The notes beneath the pieces are model-generated. The model made no database searches, was not told the origin of the DNA, and was given only the letters and a program-made list of their open reading frames with translations. A DNA stretch of 49,973 bases from Clostridia bacterium (GTDB taxonomy: Bacteria; Bacillota; Clostridia; Oscillospirales; CAG-272), in NCBI GenBank assembly GCA_017625935.1, contig JAGALA010000004.1, positions 1-49,973 of the forward strand, written 5' to 3'. Positions within the stretch are counted from its first letter, which is position 1. Each line of letters opens with the position of its first letter. Below are positions 9,562 to 19,900 of the stretch, in pieces. The position numbers and the translations under genes are program-made.

Positions 9562-11481
9562 ATGGGACTTACAATCGCACAAAAAATCATTAAAGAGCAT
9601 TTAATCTCGGGTGAGATGAAGGTTGGCGAGGAAATCGCACTGAGAATAGACCAAACGCTCACACAGGACGCAACGGGCACAATGGCTTATCTCGAATTTG
9701 AAGCAATCGGAATTCCGAGAGTAAGAACAAAGCTTTCAGTTGCATATATAGACCACAATACCCTTCAATCGGGCTTTGAAAACGCAGACGACCACCGCTA
9801 TATTCAGTCTGTAGCAAAGAAATTCGGTCTTCGCTTCTCACGTCCGGGCAACGGCATTTGCCATCAGGTGCACCTTGAGCGCTTCGGCGTTCCGGGCATG
9901 ACACTTATCGGCTCCGACAGCCATACCCCAACGGGTGGCGGTATCGGTATGCTCGCAATGGGCGCAGGCGGTCTTGACGTTGCGGTTGCAATGGGCGGCG
10001 GTGCTTACTACATCACAATGCCGAAAATGTATAAGGTTAATCTCACGGGCAAGCTTCAGCCGTGGGTTAGCGCAAAGGACGTCAGCCTTGAAATACTTCG
10101 CATTCTTTCCGTTAAGGGCGGCGTTGGCGCTATTATCGAATGGGGCGGAGAGGGCATCAAAACGCTTTCTGTTCCCGAAAGAGCAACAATTACAAATATG
10201 GGTACGGAGCTTGGCGCAACCACCTCTATTTTCCCGTCCGACGAAATTACAAGAGAATTCTTAGAGGCACAGGGCAGAGGCGATGCATACGTTCCGCTTG
10301 AAAGCGACCCTGACGCCGTTTACGATAGAATTATCGACATTAATCTTAGCGAGCTTAAGCCGCTTTTGGCTTGCCCGCACAGCCCCGACAATATCAAGAG
10401 CGCAGAGGAGCTTTCGGGCATTAAGGTTGACCAAGTATGTATCGGCTCCTGCACAAACTCATCACTTCGCGATATGCTTAAGGTTGCCGCAATGCTCAAG
10501 GGCAAAAAGATTGATGATAGCGTTAGCTTATCAGTTTCCCCAGGCTCAAAGCAGGTGCTTTCTATGCTTGCTGACTGCGGCGCGCTTTCCGATATTTTGG
10601 CAGCAGGCGCGCGCGTGCTTGAATGTGCGTGCGGTCCTTGCATCGGTATGGGCTTCTCACCGAACTCCGCAGGCGTTTCTTTGCGCACCTTCAACCGTAA
10701 CTTTGAGGGACGTAGTGGCACAAAGGACGCGCAGGTTTACCTCGTTTCTCCCGAGGTTGCGGTTGCATCGGCTCTTACAGGCTATATAACCGACCCAAGA
10801 ACGCTTGGTGAATATATCGATATAGAAATGCCCGAGAAATTCAAGATTGACGACTCCGCGGTTGTTTTACCCGCAAGCGAGGAGGAAGCAAAGGAGCTTG
10901 AAATTTTACGCGGTCCAAACATCAAGCCGTTCCCAACTACATATCCGCTTGAAAACGAAATTAGCGCAAACCTCACCTTGAAGGTTGGCGACAATATTAC
11001 AACAGACCACATTATGCCGGCGGGCGCAAAGATTTTGCCATACCGCTCGAACATTCCGTTCCTTTCAAAATTTTGCTTTGCAGTATGTGATGAAAGCTTT
11101 GCTACACGTGCGCTTGAAGCAAAAAGCTCAATTATCGTTGGCGGCTCAAACTACGGTCAAGGCTCATCTCGTGAGCACGCTGCTTTAGTTCCGCTTTACC
11201 TCGGTGTTAAGGCGGTTGTTGCAAAGAGCTTTGCAAGAATTCACGCCGCAAACCTTATAAATGCAGGCATTTTACCGCTTACCTTCAAAAACCCCGAGGA
11301 TTATGAGCTTCTTTCCCAAGACGACAAGCTTACTCTTGAAAACGTCTTTGACGGAATGGAGAAGGGTGAAATTATTTTGAAATCAAACGGCAAGGAAATT
11401 CCTCTTGCTTGCTCATATACAAAGCGTCAAATCGATATACTTAAAGCAGGCGGACTTTTAGCTTACACAAAAGGAGAATAA
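9562..11481 (+). CDS. Aconitate hydratase
   Basis: A 639-residue aconitase that interconverts citrate and isocitrate through cis-aconitate with a [4Fe-4S] cluster. Cluster ligands are the cysteine of CIGSCTNS (Cys297) and the pair in CACGPCIGMG (Cys357, Cys360). Active-site motifs GSDSHTPTGGGIG (117-129) and, in the C-terminal swivel domain, GGSNYGQGSSREHAA are all present. The length is that of the compact aconitase group common in Clostridia and delta-proteobacteria, shorter than E. coli AcnA (~890). This compact group is close to homoaconitase and 3-isopropylmalate dehydratase large subunits, but the fused swivel domain and QGSSREHAA favour aconitase. AAAGGAG lies 10 nt upstream. No citrate synthase or isocitrate dehydrogenase gene is nearby. 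Confidence 0.92.
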   Translation: MGLTIAQKIIKEHLISGEMKVGEEIALRIDQTLTQDATGTMAYLEFEAIGIPRVRTKLSVAYIDHNTLQSGFENADDHRYIQSVAKKFGLRFSRPGNGICHQVHLERFGVPGMTLIGSDSHTPTGGGIGMLAMGAGGLDVAVAMGGGAYYITMPKMYKVNLTGKLQPWVSAKDVSLEILRILSVKGGVGAIIEWGGEGIKTLSVPERATITNMGTELGATTSIFPSDEITREFLEAQGRGDAYVPLESDPDAVYDRIIDINLSELKPLLACPHSPDNIKSAEELSGIKVDQVCIGSCTNSSLRDMLKVAAMLKGKKIDDSVSLSVSPGSKQVLSMLADCGALSDILAAGARVLECACGPCIGMGFSPNSAGVSLRTFNRNFEGRSGTKDAQVYLVSPEVAVASALTGYITDPRTLGEYIDIEMPEKFKIDDSAVVLPASEEEAKELEILRGPNIKPFPTTYPLENEISANLTLKVGDNITTDHIMPAGAKILPYRSNIPFLSKFCFAVCDESFATRALEAKSSIIVGGSNYGQGSSREHAALVPLYLGVKAVVAKSFARIHAANLINAGILPLTFKNPEDYELLSQDDKLTLENVFDGMEKGEIILKSNGKEIPLACSYTKRQIDILKAGGLLAYTKGE

Positions 11482-11491
11482 GGAGATTACT

Positions 11492-13168
11492 ATGAAAGAA
11501 TTATCAAAAGAAATCCTAAATACCTATAATCTTTGGCGCACAGACGAGCGCTTTGATAAGGAAACGCGCGATGAGCTTAATAAGCCGATGTCAAACGAGG
11601 AAATTGAGGACCGCTTCTGGCGCGACCTTGAGTTTGGCACGGGCGGACTTCGCGGCGTTATGGGCGCAGGCACAAACAGAATGAACAAATATATCATAAG
11701 AAAGGCAACAAAGGGCTTCGCTGACTATTTGATTAACAAATACGGCAAGGATGTTTGCCGCGGTGTTGCAATAGGCTACGATTCAAGAAACAACTCCGAC
11801 GTTTTTGCACGCGAGGCAGCACTTGTTATGGCTGCTGCGGGCATTAAAACATATCTTTTTGATTACCTCGCTCCAACCCCCGCTCTTTCGTTTACGGTAA
11901 GGGAGCTTGGCTGTGTCGGCGGTATTGTCGTTACTGCAAGCCATAACCCACGCGAGTACAACGGCTATAAGGTGTACGACAGTGACGGCTGTCAGGTTTT
12001 AGAAAACGATGCAAACGCAATTATCAAATACGTAAACGCAATTACAGATATTCCCGCAATCCCCGTTGCAAGCGAGGATGAAGCAAGAGCAAGCGGACTT
12101 TTGGTGTCGGTTGATGACTCCGTTTATACAAAATTCTGCGAAAGCGTTAAGCTCCAAGCGCACGATGTTGGCAAAAAGAGCGCAAAAATCGTTTATACTC
12201 CGCTTCACGGCACGGGAAACGTGCCTGTGCGCCGTGTGCTTTCCGAGCTTGGCTATGACGTAACGGTGGTTGACGAGCAGGTTGAAAAGAACGGTGACTT
12301 CCCGACAGTTGTATCTCCAAACCCCGAAAATGCCGAGGCACTTTCAATGGGCATTAAGCTTTGCGAAAAAATCGGTGCTGACTTAATCCTCGGCACAGAC
12401 CCCGACTGTGACCGCGTTGGTATCGCTGTAAATACTAAGGACGGAATGAAGCTCTTCACAGGTAACCAGGTGGGCGCACTCCTCGTTGATTACGTTATTA
12501 AGATGAACCGCGCACAGTTAAACGACAAATCAACGGTAATTAAAACGATAGTAACAAGTGAGCTTGGCGCAATCATTGCAAAGAAAAACGGCTTAAATGT
12601 TATTGAAACCTTAACGGGCTTTAAGTTTATCGGCGATAAGATGAACACCTTTGAGCGCGAGGGCAACGGTGAATTCGTTATCGGCTATGAGGAAAGCTAC
12701 GGCTATTTGGTTGGCACACACGCAAGAGACAAGGATGCGGTTGTTGCTTCAATGCTCATTTGTGAGATGGCTTGCTACTACAAGAACCAAGGCAAAACCT
12801 TAGTTGACGTAATGGAGGAAATCTATAAGACCTATGGCTACTTCCTTGATAAGCTTGATTCATACACCTTGAAAGGCATAGACGGCGTTGAGAGAATCCA
12901 AGCTATAATGAAGGAAATGAGAGAAAAGGGCAAGGACTTGCTCCCTGGTATTGCAGCGGTAAACGACTATACCGTAGGCATTGACGACCTTCCCAAGGCA
13001 GACGTACTCAAATTCGTCTTTGAGGACTCCTCTTGGATTGCAATTCGTCCGTCAGGCACAGAGCCGAAAATCAAGGTTTATTACTCCGTTAAGGGAGAAA
13101 ACAAGGACGATGCACAAAAGGTTCTCGAAGCACGCCAAGGTGTTATTAATTCAATCATAAACGCATAA
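11492..13168 (+). CDS. pgcA: Phosphoglucomutase (alpha-D-phosphohexomutase family)
   Basis: A 558-residue four-domain phosphohexomutase that interconverts glucose 1-phosphate and glucose 6-phosphate, linking glycolysis with glycogen and cell-wall sugar nucleotides. The phosphoserine loop is TASHNPREYNGYK with Ser150; the metal-binding loop is GTDPDCDRVG; the sugar loop is GYEESYGYLVG; the phosphate-binding C-terminal domain has RPSGTEPKIKVYY. The length matches Bacillus PgcA-type enzymes, and phosphomannomutase activity is also common in the family. The start follows AAGGAG by 7 nt and is 10 nt after the aconitase stop, so the two are co-transcribed. Confidence 0.93.
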   Translation: MKELSKEILNTYNLWRTDERFDKETRDELNKPMSNEEIEDRFWRDLEFGTGGLRGVMGAGTNRMNKYIIRKATKGFADYLINKYGKDVCRGVAIGYDSRNNSDVFAREAALVMAAAGIKTYLFDYLAPTPALSFTVRELGCVGGIVVTASHNPREYNGYKVYDSDGCQVLENDANAIIKYVNAITDIPAIPVASEDEARASGLLVSVDDSVYTKFCESVKLQAHDVGKKSAKIVYTPLHGTGNVPVRRVLSELGYDVTVVDEQVEKNGDFPTVVSPNPENAEALSMGIKLCEKIGADLILGTDPDCDRVGIAVNTKDGMKLFTGNQVGALLVDYVIKMNRAQLNDKSTVIKTIVTSELGAIIAKKNGLNVIETLTGFKFIGDKMNTFEREGNGEFVIGYEESYGYLVGTHARDKDAVVASMLICEMACYYKNQGKTLVDVMEEIYKTYGYFLDKLDSYTLKGIDGVERIQAIMKEMREKGKDLLPGIAAVNDYTVGIDDLPKADVLKFVFEDSSWIAIRPSGTEPKIKVYYSVKGENKDDAQKVLEARQGVINSIINA

Positions 13169-13191
13169 TTTGAGTCAACACAAATAAAAAC

Positions 13192-13297
13192 GGGCTGGCT
13201 CATTAAGAAACCTACAAAAATCGGTTTTGCATAAATAAAAAAGCAGAATTTCGTCAAGAAATTCTGCTTTTTACAATTGTGTCTTAATGAGCTGCCC
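13192..13297. repeat. 106-bp element with 16-bp terminal inverted repeats enclosing a terminator hairpin
   Basis: GGGCTGGCTCATTAAGA (13192-13208) and TCTTAATGAGCTGCCC (13282-13297) are inverted copies differing by one base and one indel. They enclose a perfect terminator. The arms share CATTAAG with the ends of the larger repeat that begins 12 bp further on. It may be a small non-autonomous element or a derivative of that repeat family. Confidence 0.55.
13237..13272. terminator. Terminator of the aconitase/phosphoglucomutase operon
   Basis: GCAGAATTTC-GTCAA-GAAATTCTGC, a perfect 10-bp stem flanked by A6 and T5, works in either direction. Nearly the same hairpin occurs at 40756-40788, again just upstream of a copy of the 196-bp repeat, so it may travel with that repeat. 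Confidence 0.85.
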
Positions 13298-13308
13298 TAA
13301 GTACCTCG

Positions 13309-13505
13309 AGGGTTGTCAGATTAAGAGCAGAAATCGTCGATTTTTAATCGTCGGCGTACTTAGTACGGTAGAGAAAAAATCGGCGATAATAAACCACATA
13401 AATGGAGAAAAACGGAGTTTTTCAACCTTATATTAAAAAACGATTACCTATGTGCGTATATTCGTTTAATTTGTGGTTTATGGTTATGCCTTAATGTGAC
13501 ACCCT
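13309..13505 (+). repeat. Structured dispersed repeat, copy 1 (~197 bp)
   Basis: It starts AGGGTTGTCAGATTAAG and ends CTTAATGTGACACCCT, an imperfect terminal inverted repeat. Inside, in order: an ATCGTCGATTTTT / AAAAAATCGGCGAT stem capped by the hairpin CGTAC-TTA-GTACG (13355-13367); then TAAACCACA (13390-13398) pairing with TGTGGTTTA (13472-13480) around the hairpin GAAAAAC-GGA-GTTTTTC (13407-13423). No ORF. Its right end overlaps the addA stop codon by two bases. Copies 2 and 3 are at 40815 and 49821. No transposase is present, so it could be a MITE-like element or a structured RNA. Confidence 0.8.
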
Positions 13506-16500
13506 ACGTTAGTTGTAAGGTTTTTGCAAGCGGCACAGAGTATATAAGCACCTTCGATAGAGGTCGCTCAAATATTAGCTCAATTGCGCGCTTGTAGTAT
13601 GAAAGCTGAGAGGTATAGCGTTCCTTCAAAACCTCTTTATAATTTTCTAAGGTTACCTTATCGGTTTTGTAGTCAACTAAGATTAATTCGCCCATTTTGT
13701 TCTCAAAAACGGAGTCAACAACGCCCTGAACCAAAACCTTATTTTCAAGGATTCTTTCATCGCTTGTCAGTCCATCGGCTTCAAGCATTACGTTAAATCT
13801 GAATTCTCGGTGTATTTGAACGCTTGTGCGCATTTCGTCAAACAGAGAGGATAAAGAAAATTTTTCAATATGCTCGCCGTTTATCAAGGAAGCATCGCGC
13901 TCACTTATAAACGATTCACCGACAAGACGGTCGCGCTCATTTTCGTATCCGTTTTTTGCAAGCAAGTCAAAATCACAGAACTGCAAAAACAGGTGCGTGG
14001 CTGTACCGCGCGCGGCTTGAAGCTCTGATTGCTCACCGCTTAAAAAGCGCGGCATTTCCTCAAGCTTCTTTTTAATATCAATCTCCTCGTTTCCGTCCTC
14101 GTCAAGCAGGTTGGGGCGCAATCTTGAAACGCTCAGCTTTGACGGGATTTTGTTTAGGTAGTCATATTGATACTTAAAATCAAATCGCTCACGCAGTATT
14201 TTTTGATACTCCAAAATTTGATTTTCGTCAAGCCCTACGTTAGCTACCTCACCGTTATTTGTTACCTCGCACATAGTGTTAGGGTCGATAATTTTAAAAT
14301 CAACGTATGAAACAGGCTTTATGTACGTATTTAAAAGGTAGTCAATTAAGGAGCGTTGCGAGTAAATATAATGCTCCGAGGTGTAAGGGGAGAGCATTTT
14401 CACCGTTTCAAGCTTGTCCTTTAGCTTCGGCAAGGCGGCGGTAACAATCAGCTTTGTGCGCGCCCTTGTCATAGCAACGTATAAAACGCGCATTTCCTCC
14501 TCCTTGGAGGCCTTGTCAATTGCAATCGCGGTGCATTTGCGCATAAGAGTATTATATTTTACCAAGCTGCCCGTGTTTCCGACGTAGCCCGCAATTCCGA
14601 GATGCCTCTCGTAAAGAATAGGCGCGGTTGTGTCCTGAAGCGCAAAGCCCGTTTCGGTGTTGCAAAGAAAGCAAATTTCAAATTCAAGCCCCTTGGATGC
14701 GTGAATTGACATTATCCTTACGCAATCGTTGGGATTTGTAAATACGGTTTCCTTACTGCTTTTTTCGCGTATGCCTTCGAGATGAACAAGGTATTTATAA
14801 AGCCCCTTAAATGAGTTCTTTTCGTATTCCCTTGCGTTATTGTAAAGCTTAATCAGATCCTTTCTTTGCGCGCTTGACGACATTGAAATAAGACCGCTTT
14901 CGTTCATAACGAACGATACCGCCTCGTATGCGTTTAATCGGGATACGTCCCTCTGCATTTTTTCAAGACGTGCTTGGAAATCAATGATCTTTGCGCGAAT
15001 TTCATCGTCCTTTTCGTATCTTATAAGTGAGGTATAAAGCGGCAGATTTCTGTTTGTCGCTTTTCTGATTTTGATTAGCTCATCAAGCGTAAAGCCAAAA
15101 ACCTCCGAATGTAAAGCACCCGCCAAATACGTGTCCTTATACGGGTTGTCAATTGCGTTAAGCAATGAAAGGAGCAATAAAATATGCGGCTTTTCAAAAA
15201 ACTTAACGTCATCGATATATTCCGCGCTTATGCCAAGAGCGTTAAGCGCATCAATATAGTAGCTCTTGTGTCTGCCCTTTCTTAAAAGAATGGCAATATC
15301 GCTTGGGCGAATGCTCTTGCCGCTTGAATGCACACCGCAATCAAGCATCTCTTTAATTCTTTGCGCCACGTATTCCGCCTGCAAAAGCTCGTGGCTTTTT
15401 TCGCTTTCCTCGTCTATTAGGTCGCGGTCAAGCACGCAAATCTCCGACGGCTGCGGCACGTAATTTTCGGGAACAAGCTTCCTGAAAATCAAATGATCCT
15501 TCGGCTCGTAGGGAATACCGTGAGAATTTAAGAACATATAGTCGGATACGTCATTGGTAAGCTTAATTACGTTTTCGTCGCACCTGAAGTTGTCCGACAT
15601 AAATATCGTTTTTCCGTTTCCGCCGCACTCATATTCGATATCAGTCACGTCCGTAAATCTCTCTCTGTAATCCGAGAAAATCTCAGGCTCAGCGGAGCGG
15701 AAGCGGTAAATGCTTTGCTTTATATCGCCAACCATGAAGCGGTTGTTCCTTGAAATAGAGGCGAAAATATCGTTTTGCACGGAGTTTGTGTCCTGGTATT
15801 CGTCAACGTAAATCTCGTCAAGCTCCAAGGAAAGCTCGCGTGCAAGCGCCGTCGACTCACCGTTTTTCTCCAAAAGCAGCTTATGCGCAAAGCGCTCGAT
15901 ATCGTTGAAGTCACACACGCCCTCGCTGCGCTTCTTTTTTGAAAATTCCTCGTTAAAAAGCGTTAGAATTTTGTGCATTGAAGCGCATATTTTATTGTTT
16001 TGAATAAGTGAAGCCTCAATTGATTCGCTTTTCGCGCTGAAATAAGAGCCCTTATATTTTTCAACCAAGGTTTTCTTAAATTTTTCGCGGACATCTTTAG
16101 CGAATACGGTATCAATTTCGCTGTCCTTAATTCCGTTTAAGGGAAACGGCGTGTAGGAATCAAAAATTTCCTTTAGCCCTTGATACGTCGGGCTTTTTAA
16201 GGACTCGTCAATTCTTGTCAGATATTCAAAATCGGAAAGAAAAGCGTTTAGGTATTTTGGTGTGCCGTCAAGTGTCCGAATATCGTCGATTATTTTCTTG
16301 TAAATCGGTGAGTAGTGACTAACAAACTGCGAAAGCTCTGTTGTCAGCACCTTGCCGTATGGCGTCAGCATAAAATCACCGTCAAAATCAGTGTCCTTAA
16401 TGAGTGAATCGAGAAAAAGAGAGGTGCTTGAGAGCTTGTTATAGAGAGAAAGCAGCTCGTCTGCCAGCTTGTCCTCGCTTGACAGCTGAGAATAGCAGTC

Positions 16501-16980
16501 GCAAACCGTTAAAAAGTCGCTGTTTTCGGGCTCATTCTCGTAAAAGAAATCAATAACCTCGTTCATTGACTCCTTCATTAAGGTCTCAATTTCATTTTCC
16601 TCGCCAACGCGAAAATCGTTGTCTATGCCGATTTTGTCAAAATTTGGTCTAATAACAGATAAGCAAAAGCTGTGAATTGTCGAAATATTCGCGCTTGACA
16701 TTTTCACAATCTGCGCCTGTAAATGCTTGTTGTCGGGCGCGTCCTTCAGTGCTGAAACCAAGCGCGCGGTAATTCTGCTTTTTAATTCGTTCGCCGCCTC
16801 TTTAGTAAAGGTAACAACGAGCATTCTTGAAATATCAGCGCCGTCAATAATTTTTCTGATTATTCTTTCGGTCAGCGTTGCGGTTTTTCCGCTTCCTGCA
16901 CCTGCTGAAATTAAAAGGTCGCTGCCGCTATGGGCAATTGCCTTGCTTTGAGAGGATGTAAATGCTTTTTTCTCTGCCAT
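13504..16980 (-). CDS. addA: ATP-dependent helicase/nuclease subunit A (AddA)
   Basis: An 1158-residue UvrD/Rep-type helicase fused to a C-terminal RecB-type nuclease; with AddB it resects double-strand DNA ends for RecA-dependent recombination and repair. Seen directly: Walker A ISAGAGSGKTATL at 25-36, helicase motif II as VDEYQDTN, motif III/IV region around IYRFRSAEPEIF, motif V MSIHASKGLEFE, motif VI YVAMTRARTKL, and nuclease motif LVDYKTDKV near residue 1115. The length is close to B. subtilis AddA (1232). The start at 16980 follows AGGAGG and shares one base with the addB stop (TAATG), so the two subunits are translationally coupled. The gene ends inside the terminal repeat of the structured element at 13309-13505, so the element supplies one base of the stop region. 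Confidence 0.95.
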   Translation of the reverse strand: MAEKKAFTSSQSKAIAHSGSDLLISAGAGSGKTATLTERIIRKIIDGADISRMLVVTFTKEAANELKSRITARLVSALKDAPDNKHLQAQIVKMSSANISTIHSFCLSVIRPNFDKIGIDNDFRVGEENEIETLMKESMNEVIDFFYENEPENSDFLTVCDCYSQLSSEDKLADELLSLYNKLSSTSLFLDSLIKDTDFDGDFMLTPYGKVLTTELSQFVSHYSPIYKKIIDDIRTLDGTPKYLNAFLSDFEYLTRIDESLKSPTYQGLKEIFDSYTPFPLNGIKDSEIDTVFAKDVREKFKKTLVEKYKGSYFSAKSESIEASLIQNNKICASMHKILTLFNEEFSKKKRSEGVCDFNDIERFAHKLLLEKNGESTALARELSLELDEIYVDEYQDTNSVQNDIFASISRNNRFMVGDIKQSIYRFRSAEPEIFSDYRERFTDVTDIEYECGGNGKTIFMSDNFRCDENVIKLTNDVSDYMFLNSHGIPYEPKDHLIFRKLVPENYVPQPSEICVLDRDLIDEESEKSHELLQAEYVAQRIKEMLDCGVHSSGKSIRPSDIAILLRKGRHKSYYIDALNALGISAEYIDDVKFFEKPHILLLLSLLNAIDNPYKDTYLAGALHSEVFGFTLDELIKIRKATNRNLPLYTSLIRYEKDDEIRAKIIDFQARLEKMQRDVSRLNAYEAVSFVMNESGLISMSSSAQRKDLIKLYNNAREYEKNSFKGLYKYLVHLEGIREKSSKETVFTNPNDCVRIMSIHASKGLEFEICFLCNTETGFALQDTTAPILYERHLGIAGYVGNTGSLVKYNTLMRKCTAIAIDKASKEEEMRVLYVAMTRARTKLIVTAALPKLKDKLETVKMLSPYTSEHYIYSQRSLIDYLLNTYIKPVSYVDFKIIDPNTMCEVTNNGEVANVGLDENQILEYQKILRERFDFKYQYDYLNKIPSKLSVSRLRPNLLDEDGNEEIDIKKKLEEMPRFLSGEQSELQAARGTATHLFLQFCDFDLLAKNGYENERDRLVGESFISERDASLINGEHIEKFSLSSLFDEMRTSVQIHREFRFNVMLEADGLTSDERILENKVLVQGVVDSVFENKMGELILVDYKTDKVTLENYKEVLKERYTSQLSYYKRAIELIFERPLSKVLIYSVPLAKTLQLT

Positions 16981-19900
16981 TATTTGTTCCTCCTTCTGCA
17001 AAATGCACGCCACTCACAAAATGCGCACGCTTCTTGCCCTGTGGTGCTTTTCTTCGGCACCGCCGCGGCGTTTCCTGCATACATTTCATTGCCAATAGCT
17101 GAGATGCTTGCTACCATTTTTTCGTAAAGCTCCTCAAACTTTTCGCTTGAAATGTAGTAATGGGCTTTTGCGCGTCCGCTCGTCTGCGGCAAATAAACAC
17201 CGCTTTCGTCTGTATTTTGTGCGCTAATTAAATGCTCGTCATCCAAAAATCTGCCCTTGTAAGCTGAGGCAAGCATAATTTCCTCTGCCTCGTTTTTCTC
17301 CGCATCGTCAAGGTTGCTTGTCAAATCGTGAGAAGCGACAACCTTGCCAACGTTCAAGGGAATATAGAAAAAGCCGGCAGGCACAATATTTTCCGTGCCC
17401 GAAAGCAGCTTCCGTCTAAACTCGCAATCTCTCATTTTAGAGAGCGAGAACAGGTAAATAAGGAGCTGCAAGCCATCGCCCGATTCAACCGCGCTCTCTG
17501 AAAAATTCTTAGCTCCTATCTTATAGTCAGCAACTCTTATGTATGTTGTTTTGTCGGTTCGATACGTGTCAACGCGGTCAGCAAAGCCGTTTAAGGAAAC
17601 CGTCGCACCCGAGTCAAGATTAAATGTTAGCGGCTCAGCCGCGCCCTCGCGCCCGTGATAGAAGGGAAGCTCCAGATATTCGGGCAAAAAGCGCGTACCC
17701 TTAAATTCATCGATGAGCTTCTTAACAAATATGTATAAAAATCTGCGAAGTCGGTTAAATAGGTGGCTTAATTTGCCCGACATCATAATACCGCGGCAAA
17801 CCGCGCTTATATAGGTGTCAACAACCTCGTCAACCGCTTTTCTTATTTCCTTATCGTCAAGCCCCTTATAGTGTTCGGGATTTTCCTTGAATAAAATAAG
17901 GAAGCGCTCAAAAACCGCGTGAACGAGCGTGCCTGCCTCTCTTGAAGAAAAGTAGTAGCTCTCGTCGGAGCGCAAATTGAGAAAATATGAGGAATAATAC
18001 TTGAATTTACACGTAACAAAGGTGTCCATTTTTGTTTGAGAAAGGGAAAGATGCTCGCCTAAAACGTCCTTTACCGTTTCTGCCTTTACCGTATCGCCTT
18101 CGTTTGAAAAATCACTCGCAAGCGCGCTTATTCCAAGCTCCCTTGAAATCGCCTCACTAAGCGGCGCACCAACTGAGGAAAGGTATTCCTTGGCTAATAA
18201 AGGCGTATAAATTTTAGAAATCGGGTCAAGGAGTGAAGCATCAACCTCTTTGATTTCGGGGAACAGCTCCAAAATGCGTGTGTAGCCAAGGGACGGCTGC
18301 TTTGCTGCGCCGTCAATGCCCGCCTTCAGCGCACAAATGTGCGCGCCGTGGCTTGCTGTGCAAACGCTGTTCTTAAAGAACATTAATTCATCGTCGGCAC
18401 GAACGTCGGTCTTTTCCGAAAGATTTATATTTACCGTTTCAAGCGCGATTTTATCGCTATCGCTGAAAATTGAGCCGCCCGTTACGTTAGCGGGAAATGT
18501 GCCCTCATTAGCACCCAAAATGAATACGTGCTTAATTCCTTTTGCACGCACAAGCGATGATTCGGCAACTAAAACGTTGTCCTCGCCCGTTGGAATTGTG
18601 CCAACGCGCGCGTCAATAAACGCAAGGTGCAAAAGATTTATAAAGGTGGCTATATCAACACGTGTATCACCGCAAATATCGTGGAGCGTGTCAAGCGCGT
18701 CAAGAATTGCTTGCCAGGACTGTGAAAGAATGTAGGCATCCGCCTTTGAAGCCTCGCGCCTTTCGTTTTCAAGCTTATCTAAAATCTTATTTTTATTCAA
18801 AAATTCAAAAACCGCCAAGCAGCACTCGCCGACAGTTGCACCGCGCTCAAAAGGTGCTTCAAGCGCGCTAAGAGAGGAGAGAAGACAGTCACGCGTTTTC
18901 AGTATCGACTCAAGCGCTTCTTTTTGCGCGTCCGTTTCGTTCTCAACGTATCCGTCGGGGTTTGATGCCCAATAATCGTCGTTTTTGAATTTTTTTCCGT
19001 AAATATTCCACTTTGTTATATATGATTCAAAGCGGTCAAGCTCCATCTTATCAATTCCAATGTAAGGAGATTTTGCAAAGGTCAAAAGATCCCCACCTCT
19101 TTGCGTGCTTACAAACGAGAGTGCGGAAAATACCATTTTTATAAGCGGCTTTGTGAGCCAATTTGAGGGAGATGACAAAAAGTGCGGTATGTCGTATTTT
19201 TGCATTGTATAGTCCAAAATACCGCGATACGTGTCTAAATTTCGCGCAATAACCGCAATTTCGGAATATTTATAGCCCGAGGAAATGAGCTTTCTTATCT
19301 CGCAAGAGACATACTCGCATTCCTCAAATTCGTCGTCGCATTTTGCAAGCGTTAAATCCTCACCGCCCGCAAAGCCGCTTTTTGTAAAATCCCAAAGGTT
19401 AGAGGAAAGAACCGCCAAATCCTTGCTTTTATGCTTCAAGTCCTCGTTAAATTCAATAATTTCGTATTTTTTGTTCAGTCTTTTGCAAAGAGAAATGACG
19501 CTTTTTGCTGTTTTTGCTATCTTTGCAAACTGTATTGTCGTTTCGCCGGCATCACTTGGACAGTCGAACGCAAACGTAACGTCACTTGCCGATGAGATTA
19601 TTGCCTCAAGCACTCCAAATTGGCTGAGTGTAAAGCCGTAAAATGAGTCAAAATAGACACTGGTCCCACTAAAATAGTCATTTTCGCTGATTGCCTTGGC
19701 AAGCAGACCGATGTCGTCGTAGGGGTCGGAGAAACGCTCGCTCAGTATCGCCTCGTAGCTTGACCAAATGGTGATAATATCGTGCAGGCGGTTTTTCAAG
19801 CTCTCGTTATCAAGCTCGTCTATTGCCTTTTCAAGCGCGTCTACGGTAACGGAGTATGACTTTAATTCGCCGATTGCCTCCAAAAACGATTTAATGCAGC

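Noticed and set aside
9319..10789. Frames on either strand inside the CvpA-like and aconitase genes
   Set aside because: They are shadows of frames with strong motifs and ribosome binding sites.
13309..13505. An integron attC site or a CRISPR leader
   Set aside because: No integrase, no attC core pattern, and the repeats are far apart and inverted in one case, so a dispersed repeat is the simpler reading.
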